Shown in pieces: positions 1-5,919 of a DNA stretch of 8,064 nucleotides; the stretch's first letter is position 1; the number at the start of each line of letters is the position of its first letter. Both the position numbers and the translations under genes were made by a program. The stretch covers positions 1 through 8,064 of the forward strand of contig JALFRH010000211.1 of the NCBI GenBank assembly GCA_022785155.1, in the 5' to 3' direction. This stretch comes from Spirochaetales bacterium. Its GTDB lineage: Bacteria; Spirochaetota; Spirochaetia; Sphaerochaetales; Sphaerochaetaceae. The notes beneath the pieces were generated by a model. It did no database searches, had not been told where the DNA came from, and saw only the letters and a program-made list of their open reading frames with translations.

Positions 1-43
1 TTTTTGAGTAGCTTCCTGTCTTCTAGTGGCCTAAAATACACAT

Positions 44-961
44 ATGATAGCCTTTGCTTCCATGCGTACTGATATTCCTGCCTTCTATAGCCAATGGTTG
101 GTGAAACGTATAGAAGAAGGCTTCTTGATGGTACGTAGCCCTTATAATGATCATTTGATATATAAGCTTCCTTTTAACCCTAATGTCATAGATTGCCTTG
201 GACTATGTACCAAAGATCCGGGGAAAATGATTCCACATTTAGATGCACTTAAAAATTGGAAGACTCTTTGGCATGTAACGATCACTCCATACCCAAGGGA
301 ATATGAGCCTGGAATCCAAGACAAAAGAATGATAGTGGAAGATTTCAAGAATCTTTCTTTAAGAGTCGGTAAGGAAAGGGTGGTGTGGAGATATGATCCT
401 GTGTTCCTTTCCCCTTCTTTCCCTCTTTCTTCCCATAAGGCTTGGTTTTCCACCCTTTCTTCCCTTCTTGAGGGATATACAGATCGAGTAGTCTTCTCTT
501 TTCTCGATATTTACCCCTTTATGAAAGAAAAAATGGAGAGACTCGAAATAAAACCTCCTTTAAAGAGTGAAATGGAAGAACTTGCTTCCTTCTTTGTCCA
601 AGAGGGTAGGAGACATGGTATGACGGTATCTTCCTGTGGAGAAGGGGAGTGGATGGAGGCTCTGGGGGTGGATACTTCAGGCTGCTTTACAAAAGAAGTA
701 TGGGAAAAGTGCAGCGGAAATAGACTCAATATACCAAAGAAAAAGGGAAAGAGACGTGAATGCAACTGTATTCTCGGCTTCGATATAGGGGAATATGGGG
801 GATGTAGAATGGGCTGCATCTATTGCTATGGACAGGGACATGAAGGAAAAGAGAGGCATAATCCTCTTTCTCCTCTCCTTTTCGGATGGCCTGGAAAAGA
901 GGATGAAATAAAAGACGTGAAAGCTGAAAGCTGGGTGGATGGAGATGGATGGCTCATTTAA
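44..961 (+). CDS. DUF1848 family protein with C-terminal radical-SAM-like cysteine cluster
   Basis: The biochemical role of this family is not known to me. Recognition rests on the N-terminal block around residues 5-31 (RTDIPAFYSQW, then EGFLMVRSPYN), a TLWHVTITPY block near 75-83, and a cysteine-rich C-terminus: C240 and C242, then C254, C258 and C261 in CX3CX2C spacing followed by Tyr. From memory, the family description likens this C-terminal cluster to the iron-sulfur motif at the N-terminus of radical SAM enzymes, so a 4Fe-4S cluster is plausible but inferred. The 305-residue length is normal for the family. The start at 44 aligns with the usual family N-terminus, and an in-frame stop lies just upstream (32-34). 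No clear Shine-Dalgarno precedes it. Two family hallmarks look altered: the usual RRTD reads MRTD (7-10), and the usual WTKNP reads CTKDP (55-59). ATA and AAA codons are commoner than in the catabolic genes nearby, consistent with low expression or separate origin. It converges on kdgA. Confidence 0.85.
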   Translation: MIAFASMRTDIPAFYSQWLVKRIEEGFLMVRSPYNDHLIYKLPFNPNVIDCLGLCTKDPGKMIPHLDALKNWKTLWHVTITPYPREYEPGIQDKRMIVEDFKNLSLRVGKERVVWRYDPVFLSPSFPLSSHKAWFSTLSSLLEGYTDRVVFSFLDIYPFMKEKMERLEIKPPLKSEMEELASFFVQEGRRHGMTVSSCGEGEWMEALGVDTSGCFTKEVWEKCSGNRLNIPKKKGKRRECNCILGFDIGEYGGCRMGCIYCYGQGHEGKERHNPLSPLLFGWPGKEDEIKDVKAESWVDGDGWLI

Positions 962-985
962 AAAGAGGTGCATTTCTGCACCCCT
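960..985 (-). terminator. Intrinsic terminator of kdgA/eda
   Basis: Read on the minus strand, AGGGGTGCA (985-977) pairs with TGCACCTCT (972-964) in a 9-bp stem with one G-U pair. The loop is a GAAA tetraloop, and a run of Ts follows (964-960). The G-U pair would be an A-C mismatch in plus-strand RNA, and no T tract follows the stem on that strand, so it works for kdgA, whose stop lies about 20 bases upstream of the stem. Its T tract overlaps the TAA stop codon of the converging DUF1848 gene (959-961). Confidence 0.8.
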
Positions 986-1004
986 CCTGATAATCGGAAA
1001 ATGA

Positions 1005-1970
1005 TTATTTTGCCATGAAATGAAGAGCGAATCCGCCTACTTCTTCGTTTACATAGAAGAACTTTACGTTTCCCTTTGCATCATATGAGAAGGAATCCTC
1101 GGCAATTGTATATCCAAGGTTCTTGACGTAGCTCATTGCTCTTGCAACATCGTTGACTTTGTAACCGATGTGGCCATGCTTTCCTCTACCGTTTTCGTTC
1201 ATGATTTCGATTGTCTTATCCATGAAGAAAGACTTGCTTGTTGCAGATGGAACCATGCCGAATGGAGAGAACTTCTTTGTCATATCTTCTGCATCGTCTT
1301 TGCCGTTTGCGTTGATACCGAAATGGGCGAACTCGAATCCCTGGAGCTTTGTAACAGCTTCTCTGCAGAGAGCTTCGATTTCATCCCACTTGTCGTTGTT
1401 GATGAGGTCGGCTTTTACCATCCATGATCCACCTACAGCCAAAACGTTCTTTGCCCTTGCATATTCTTCAAGGTTATCTGGGTTGATTCCGCCAGTTGTC
1501 ATGAACTTGACCTGAGGGAATGGTCCGCCTAGGTCCTTGAGCATTTTAACTCCGCCAGATGATTCAGCTGGGAAGAACTTCAAAACCTTAAGGCCAAGGT
1601 TTACTCCCTTCTGTACTTCAGAAGCTGTGCAGACACCAGGAGTTACTGGAACACCATTCTTCTGGCACCACTTGACTGTGTCTTCATCCAAACCTGGGGA
1701 TACGATGAACTTTGCTCCTGCTTTGACAGCTCTTTCCGCTGTCTCTGGATTGAGGACGGTTCCTGCTCCTACAATCATCTCAGGGAAAGCTGTGCTCATT
1801 CTCTTGATTGCTTCTTCAGCTGCATCTGTTCTGAATGTGACCTCAGCGCAGGGAATGCCTCCCTTTACCATAGCTTCTGCCAGCTTCTCTGCTTTTGAAG
1901 CGTCATCGATCTTTACTACCGGTACGATTCCAAGATTGTGGAAAAATTCAAAGATTTCTGATTCTGTCAT
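1005..1970 (-). CDS. kdgA: KDPG/KHG aldolase with C-terminal glyoxalase-fold-like extension
   Basis: Class I aldolase splitting 2-keto-3-deoxy-6-phosphogluconate to pyruvate and glyceraldehyde 3-phosphate (and often 4-hydroxy-2-oxoglutarate to pyruvate and glyoxylate), in the cytoplasm. Residues 1-210 form the complete TIM-barrel enzyme: general acid/base E43 in AEVTFRT with R47, GAGTV (68-72), SPG (91-93), Schiff-base K131 in KFFPAE, TTGGI (158-162) and GGSW (180-183). The usual Eda is about 205-215 residues. Here about 110 more follow (211-321), with an HFGI motif at H216, HGHIGYKVNDVARAM from H265, and a final FALHFMAK. This resembles a vicinal-oxygen-chelate (glyoxalase/dioxygenase fold) domain, by eye only. 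Its function is unknown; possible roles are substrate channelling, metal binding or oligomerisation. GAGG (1982-1979) lies 8 bases before ATG. It diverges from kdgK, which makes its substrate. Equivalent symbol: eda. Confidence 0.93.
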   Translation of the reverse strand: MTESEIFEFFHNLGIVPVVKIDDASKAEKLAEAMVKGGIPCAEVTFRTDAAEEAIKRMSTAFPEMIVGAGTVLNPETAERAVKAGAKFIVSPGLDEDTVKWCQKNGVPVTPGVCTASEVQKGVNLGLKVLKFFPAESSGGVKMLKDLGGPFPQVKFMTTGGINPDNLEEYARAKNVLAVGGSWMVKADLINNDKWDEIEALCREAVTKLQGFEFAHFGINANGKDDAEDMTKKFSPFGMVPSATSKSFFMDKTIEIMNENGRGKHGHIGYKVNDVARAMSYVKNLGYTIAEDSFSYDAKGNVKFFYVNEEVGGFALHFMAK

Positions 1971-1990
1971 GTATTTAACCTCACAAAAAA

Positions 1991-1999
1991 ATTATAGCA
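1991..1999 (-). promoter_or_regulatory. Extended -10 promoter of kdgA
   Basis: On the minus strand the sequence reads TGC-TATAAT, a perfect -10 hexamer with the TGn extension. The -35 position holds only weak matches (TTATTA-like, about 2013-2019), as often seen with extended -10 promoters. Transcription would begin near 1984, giving a leader of only about 14 bases that consists mostly of the ribosome binding site. This leaves no space for a leader riboswitch or attenuator, so control would have to act at initiation. The start site is inferred. Confidence 0.6.
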
Positions 2000-2039
2000 C
2001 TGTAAAACCGACTTAATAACGAAAGATTCAGACATTTTG

Positions 2040-2069
2040 TTGACTCTTGCAAACTCTCATAACTAAAAT
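2040..2069 (+). promoter_or_regulatory. Promoter of kdgK
   Basis: TTGACT at 2040-2045 and TAAAAT at 2064-2069 form a sigma-70-type pair with an 18-base spacer. Transcription would start near 2076, just ahead of a GGGAGG ribosome binding site (2085-2090) six bases before the kdgK ATG. The spacer contains ACTCT at 2043-2047 and again at 2053-2057, ten bases apart. This could be part of an operator or chance; no clear palindrome is present. Confidence 0.55.
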
Positions 2070-2096
2070 ATCAGTAGAAACTAAGGGAGGCAATAA

Positions 2097-3134
2097 ATGT
2101 CCAACAAAAAATATGTAACATTTGGTGAAATAATGCTTCGTCTAAGAAGCCCAGAACACGAAAGACTCTTCCAGAGCCCACAGCTTGAAGCAACATTTGG
2201 CGGCGGAGAGGCCAACGTAGCTGTCTCCCTCTCCATCTTCGGAGAAAAAGCACAGTTTGTTACAGCTCTTCCAGATAACGCTGTAGGTGAAGCATGTAAG
2301 AGAGAAGTCATGAAGTATGGTGTAGATACAAGCGCCATCAATATGGTAAAGGGTGGAAGACTCGGTATCTACTTCTTGGAGACAGGTGCAGTCCAGAGAC
2401 CAAGCCTTGTTGTCTACGATAGAGCAGAATCAGCTATTGCAAAGGCAAAGCCGGAAGATTTCAATTGGGATGAAATCATGAAGGATGCAGGTTGGTTCCA
2501 CACAACAGGTATTACACCTGCCGTAAGCCAGGAAGCTGCCGACTGTGCACTCTATGCAATGAAGGCTGCAAAGAAGGCTGGCGCTACAGTATCCATCGAC
2601 CTTAACTATAGAAAGAAGCTCTGGAACTATGGAAAGCAGGCTCCGGAAGTAATGAGAGAACTTGTAAAGTATGCTGACGTTGTAATTGCCAACGAAGAAG
2701 ATATCCAGAAGTGTCTCGGTATCGCAGCTGACAGCGATGTTACAGCAGGTAAGCTTGATACCTCCGTATACGAAGAACTTACACAGAAGGTAAAGGCTCA
2801 GTTCCCAAACGTACAGTGTGTTGCCGTAACTCTCAGAGAGAGTAAGAGCGCCGACCACAACGGATGGAGTGCAGCCCTCAGCGGAAAGACAGGTTTCTAT
2901 CTCTCAAGACACTATGAGATTACAGATATCATCGACCGTGTCGGTGGTGGTGACAGCTTTGCCGCAGGTATCATCTATGCTCTCAGCCACTATGATGACG
3001 AGCAGTATGCAATCAACTTTGCAGTTGCCGCTTCCTGCTTGAAGCATACCATCAACGGTGACTTCAACCTTTCCCGCCTCAGCGAAGTGGAAGCTCTTTG
3101 CAAGGGTGACGGTTCAGGAAGAGTTCAGAGATAA
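2097..3134 (+). CDS. kdgK: 2-keto-3-deoxygluconate kinase (PfkB family)
   Basis: Phosphorylates 2-keto-3-deoxygluconate with ATP to 2-keto-3-deoxy-6-phosphogluconate, the step before the divergently encoded aldolase, in the cytoplasm. The PfkB/ribokinase fold is clear: N-terminal TFGEIMLRL (8-16), the sugar-binding GGGEANVA block (35-42), YDRAESA (107-113), SIDLNYRKKLW (166-176), IANEED (197-202), and the C-terminal signature DRVGGGDSFAAG (280-291) with catalytic base D286 and the GGGD anion hole. Its 345 residues are typical of KDG kinases. Other PfkB sugar kinases are possible in principle, but the YDR and NYR motifs and the pairing with KDPG aldolase favour KdgK. GGGAGG lies six bases before ATG. 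The SGNH esterase gene follows after 78 bases containing a hairpin. Confidence 0.93.
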   Translation: MSNKKYVTFGEIMLRLRSPEHERLFQSPQLEATFGGGEANVAVSLSIFGEKAQFVTALPDNAVGEACKREVMKYGVDTSAINMVKGGRLGIYFLETGAVQRPSLVVYDRAESAIAKAKPEDFNWDEIMKDAGWFHTTGITPAVSQEAADCALYAMKAAKKAGATVSIDLNYRKKLWNYGKQAPEVMRELVKYADVVIANEEDIQKCLGIAADSDVTAGKLDTSVYEELTQKVKAQFPNVQCVAVTLRESKSADHNGWSAALSGKTGFYLSRHYEITDIIDRVGGGDSFAAGIIYALSHYDDEQYAINFAVAASCLKHTINGDFNLSRLSEVEALCKGDGSGRVQR

Positions 3135-3150
3135 GAGGAATATTCTTCTT
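3133..3150. repeat. AT-rich palindrome after kdgK
   Basis: An 18-base near-perfect palindrome centred on GAATATTC begins inside the kdgK stop codon. Nine bases pair on each side, with a single G-T exception at 3137/3146. A short T run (to 3153) follows. It may be a weak first termination hairpin or a protein-binding site; the sequence alone does not distinguish these. Confidence 0.35.
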
Positions 3151-3155
3151 TTTAA

Positions 3156-3185
3156 GGGTCGGTCATTGTCAACCGGCCCATTTTC
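3156..3185 (+). terminator. Hairpin between kdgK and the esterase gene (terminator or attenuator)
   Basis: GGGTCGGT (3156-3163) pairs with ACCGGCCC (3172-3179) in an 8-bp GC-rich stem around an 8-base loop, followed by ATTTTCAT. The one U-G pair (3159/3176) is tolerated only in plus-strand RNA, so it acts on kdgK transcripts. The T tract is short and interrupted, so termination is probably partial. It would then lower esterase expression relative to kdgK, or separate the two transcription units if the esterase has its own promoter in the remaining 30 bases, where I see none. Confidence 0.55.
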
Positions 3186-3212
3186 ATCGATTATTGTATT
3201 AAGGACGGACAA

Positions 3213-3875
3213 ATGAACAGATTATATCTTTTGGGTGATTCCACTTGTGCAGATAAAAAAAGGGAAGCAAGACCTGAAACAGGTTGGGGTGAAGTCGTAA
3301 GCGAGTTTCTGGTTCCTGGTTGGATCGTAGTTAACTGCGCCTTCAATGGATACTCCACCGTCTCCTGCCTGAAGTCAGGTACTTTTTCATCCGTACTTCT
3401 TTCTCTCAAAGAAGGAGACAGCGTAATAATCCAGTTTGGACATAACGATGAAAAGACAGATGAAAGAGGAACTGATCCTTGGGGAACCTATATTGCAAAC
3501 CTTGTGTATATGGCTGGAAAAATCAGGGAGAAGAAGGCTTCTGTATACTTCGTGACATCTGTACCAAGAAGAATATTCCTTGACGGCAGATTAAAGGATA
3601 CCCATGGAGACTACATTGCAGCAATGAAGTCTGCAGCCCACCAGGCCTCTGTTCCTGTGGTGGATGTGACGATACCTTTGATGGAGGATATTCTTCTTCT
3701 CGGAGATGAAGGAAGCAGAAAATACTTTATGAATTTCGATAAAGGTATCTATCCCAATTATATGGATGGAGACAATGACAACACCCACCTGAGACCAGAA
3801 GGCGCCAAGTGGGTGGCATCCAGAATAATAACTGAGCTTTCTCTTCTTGATCCAAAACCTGATTTTATAGAATAG
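3213..3875 (+). CDS. GDSL/SGNH esterase, rhamnogalacturonan acetylesterase-like
   Basis: Probable carbohydrate O-acetylesterase. All four SGNH blocks are present: nucleophile S10 in GDSTCAD, oxyanion G46 in NCAFNGYST, N78 in FGHND, and the catalytic pair D189/H192 in DNTHL. GWG (24-26), VPRR (117-120) and HGDYIAAM (131-138) resemble the rhamnogalacturonan acetylesterase group (CE12, such as Bacillus RhgT and YesT). The 220-residue length is compact and usual. There is no signal peptide: the hydrophobic start leads straight into the catalytic serine. The enzyme should therefore be cytoplasmic and act on imported oligosaccharides. AAGGA (3201-3205) lies seven bases before ATG. Position behind kdgK supports a role in pectin-fragment use; the exact substrate is inferred, and xylan-derived acetyl sugars remain possible. 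Its last 11 bases overlap the end of the converging ade gene. Confidence 0.85.
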   Translation: MNRLYLLGDSTCADKKREARPETGWGEVVSEFLVPGWIVVNCAFNGYSTVSCLKSGTFSSVLLSLKEGDSVIIQFGHNDEKTDERGTDPWGTYIANLVYMAGKIREKKASVYFVTSVPRRIFLDGRLKDTHGDYIAAMKSAAHQASVPVVDVTIPLMEDILLLGDEGSRKYFMNFDKGIYPNYMDGDNDNTHLRPEGAKWVASRIITELSLLDPKPDFIE

Positions 3876-5604
3876 AAACATCTACGAAATCGAAGGCTGT
3901 GACGTCAAAGAGTCCGCAATCTGTGATTTTATAAGCAGGTATTACAGGAAGAGCCATAAAACAAAGTGTCATGAAGGGGTCGATCTCAGGGTTGATCCCT
4001 TCCATTTTTGTTTCGACGGCTTCATGCAGTTCGTCAAGACACTTGGTTACGTCTTCAACTGTTTCGTCTGTCATCAATCCAGCTATTTCCAATCTATGGT
4101 AGGCAAGTTCCTCACCGTCCTTCCATGCTGTGATTCCTCCGCCCAATTCCTCCAGTCTCTTTACTGAAAGAAGCATATCCCGGTCGTTGTCTCCGACGAC
4201 AATGATATTATGGGAATCGTGGGCTATTGTGGTTGCAATAGCTCCATGCTTCATTCCATATCCCTTTATAAGGGCGGAAGCGTGGTGGCCGGTGCCGTTG
4301 TGGCGTTCGATGACAGTTATCTTCAGTATATCTTCGTTTTTGTCGTGGACCCATTCTCCATTTTCGTCTCTCTTTACTTCCGCTTCACCTTTTTTTGTAA
4401 CAACACCTCCAGGTAGTATTTCTATTACTCTGGCTTTATTTGATTTCAGAGGTAGTGAGAATGTGGAGAGGGATATATCCTTGATGTTTACAGATCCGCT
4501 TACTCCTTCAGGTTCTACATGTGGAGATTTCTTTATGATCTTCCCGTTGTTTGCCACCAGTTCTCCCTGTACATAAACTTCTTCCGGTTTTAAAAGTGAG
4601 AGGGAATCAGAAAAGAAGAAGTCTGCAAAACGTCCGGGAGTTATTGCTCCTCTCTCCCATAGATGGTAGCAGTCTGCAGCATTGATTGAGGCGCAGGCAA
4701 TCGCCCTATATGGATCCATTCCATTTTCTATGGCCAAGTTCACCCCATATATTACGTGTCCTTCCCTTAATATGGACTGGGGCTGACGGTCGTCGGTGCA
4801 GAAAAGGCATCGTCTCCAGTTGTTGTCGTTTACTCCGGGAAGAAGTTGAAGTACATTCTTGCATACAGTTCCCTGTCTCAGTAGTACATACATTCCTTTT
4901 CCTGTCTTCTCTATAAGCTCTTCTGGAGTTTCACACTCATGGTCTGTAAGGATTCCAGTGGAGAGATAGGCGTCAAGGCCTTGTCCGGATATGGAAGGAA
5001 TGTGGCCGTCTATGACTTTTCCACGCTTCCAACAAGTTTCCAGTTTGTCCAAGATGGAAGGGGAGGCGGAAACTACTCCAGGGTAATTCATCATCTCTCC
5101 CAAGCCAAGCACCTTGGGATTGTCGATGACCGTCTCCACGTCCTTGGCCTCCAAGACGGCGCCTGAATGTTCGAAGAAGGTTGCAGGTACGCAGGACGGG
5201 AACATGTAGTTGATATTCAAGACTGCGTTTTCGGCGCTTTTAAGCATATATGCCATGGCCTTTAGTCCTGCTACGTTGCATATTTCATGGGGGTCGGCAA
5301 CTACAGAAGTGGTTCCTGATGGAAGGACGGCATCAGAGAACTCTGAAGGTGAAAGGTGGGACGACTCTATATGGCAGTGGCTGTCAATAAAGCCAGGCAC
5401 CATATATCTTCCCCTTGCATCAACTTCTTTTTCAGCTTCCCTTTCTCCGTCGAAGCCTATGAATCGTCCGTCTTTGATATAGACGTCACTCTTAAAGGAA
5501 CGGCAGTTGAAAACATCCACTACCATTGCATTCCTGAAAACTACATCCGCTTTTGTCCTGCCCATAGAAGCATCGATGATATTCTTTGCTGTTATCTTAT
5601 CCAT
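3865..5604 (-). CDS. ade: Adenine deaminase (amidohydrolase superfamily)
   Basis: Hydrolyses adenine to hypoxanthine and ammonia in purine salvage, in the cytoplasm. The 579 residues match the long bacterial Ade/AdeC type. The N-terminal small-domain segment (about 20-70) leads into the metal site HCH (H76, H78) within FIDSHCHIESSH. Then come ADPHEICNVAG (103-113), LGE (168-170, E170 a likely ligand), DGH (199-201), TDHE (220-223) and CTDD (269-272, D271 the likely catalytic aspartate). The C-terminal domain of this family follows from about 370, with IAHDSHNIIVVGDND (460-474) and GGG near 488-490. All expected metal ligands appear present. AAGGAG (5616-5611) lies six bases before the ATG. 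It diverges from a purine permease gene, so import and deamination are encoded side by side. The older symbol is adeC. It converges on the esterase gene with no terminator in between. Confidence 0.95.
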   Translation of the reverse strand: MDKITAKNIIDASMGRTKADVVFRNAMVVDVFNCRSFKSDVYIKDGRFIGFDGEREAEKEVDARGRYMVPGFIDSHCHIESSHLSPSEFSDAVLPSGTTSVVADPHEICNVAGLKAMAYMLKSAENAVLNINYMFPSCVPATFFEHSGAVLEAKDVETVIDNPKVLGLGEMMNYPGVVSASPSILDKLETCWKRGKVIDGHIPSISGQGLDAYLSTGILTDHECETPEELIEKTGKGMYVLLRQGTVCKNVLQLLPGVNDNNWRRCLFCTDDRQPQSILREGHVIYGVNLAIENGMDPYRAIACASINAADCYHLWERGAITPGRFADFFFSDSLSLLKPEEVYVQGELVANNGKIIKKSPHVEPEGVSGSVNIKDISLSTFSLPLKSNKARVIEILPGGVVTKKGEAEVKRDENGEWVHDKNEDILKITVIERHNGTGHHASALIKGYGMKHGAIATTIAHDSHNIIVVGDNDRDMLLSVKRLEELGGGITAWKDGEELAYHRLEIAGLMTDETVEDVTKCLDELHEAVETKMEGINPEIDPFMTLCFMALPVIPAYKITDCGLFDVTAFDFVDVSIL

Positions 5605-5663
5605 TAGGTACTCCTTAATTAAAGAATAACGTGGTTTTTCTAAATTTCTAGTGCGAAGGCTTT

Positions 5664-5702
5664 GTTTTTCTCTTCAATATTCAAATAAAAATGAAGAAAA
5701 AC
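5664..5702. repeat. A/T-rich inverted repeat upstream of ade
   Basis: GTTTTTC-TC-TTCA (5664-5676) is the inverse of TGAAGAAAAAC (5692-5702) apart from a two-base insertion. The arms enclose a 15-base AT-rich loop. It lies in the 5' leader or promoter area of ade on the minus strand. It could be an operator or a weak leader hairpin, or arise by chance in AT-rich DNA. Confidence 0.3.
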
Positions 5703-5828
5703 TAAGTATTTTGTCCAAAAAAGGTTTTTAGAATGAAGACTACAATGTTTATGGGAAAAGTCAACAAATATTTTTGATAAACGCTTTTAGACCAGCAAAA
5801 TATGGGTTTAACCAGTTTATGTGATAAA

Positions 5829-5859
5829 TGTTGCTGTTTGTTGCGATTTTTTTGTTGGC
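5829..5859 (+). repeat. Short direct repeats TGTTGC upstream of the permease gene
   Basis: TGTTGC occurs at 5829-5834 and again at 5839-5844, exactly ten bases (one helical turn) apart. A related TGTTGGC occurs at 5853-5859 and overlaps the candidate -35 element TTGGCA. In-phase repeats touching a promoter suggest a regulator site; the motif is short and AT-rich surroundings make chance possible. Confidence 0.3.
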
Positions 5860-5919
5860 AAATCAAGGAACCTGTTTTTAAATATTAATGTATAGATAAA
5901 CACTAGGAGGTGTTATTTT

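Larger units (their letters stand above)
5605..5919. other. AT-rich divergent intergenic region between ade and the purine permease gene
   Basis: These 315 bases hold no credible gene. They contain the ade ribosome binding site (5611-5616), an A/T-rich inverted repeat (5664-5702), a GGTT-T-AACC palindrome (5805-5813), CAGCAA (5793-5798) mirrored by TTGCTG (5831-5836), spaced TGTTGC repeats (5829-5859), and the permease ribosome binding site (5905-5912). A plus-strand promoter may use TTGGCA (5855-5860) with a poor -10 near 5878-5884. A minus-strand TTGACT lies near 5758-5763, without a good -10. The conserved loops of a purine riboswitch were looked for on both strands and not found. Regulation by a DNA-binding protein is therefore more likely. 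Confidence 0.6.

Noticed and set aside
1537..2016. A 159-codon plus-strand open frame covering the start of kdgA and part of the divergent promoter region
   Set aside because: It is antisense to the catalytic core of the aldolase, has no ribosome binding site, and shows no recognisable domain.
5617..5905. Possible purine riboswitch ahead of ade or the permease gene
   Set aside because: I looked on both strands for the conserved loop and junction sequences and the closing P1 helix. None are present, and the region is mostly A/T runs.
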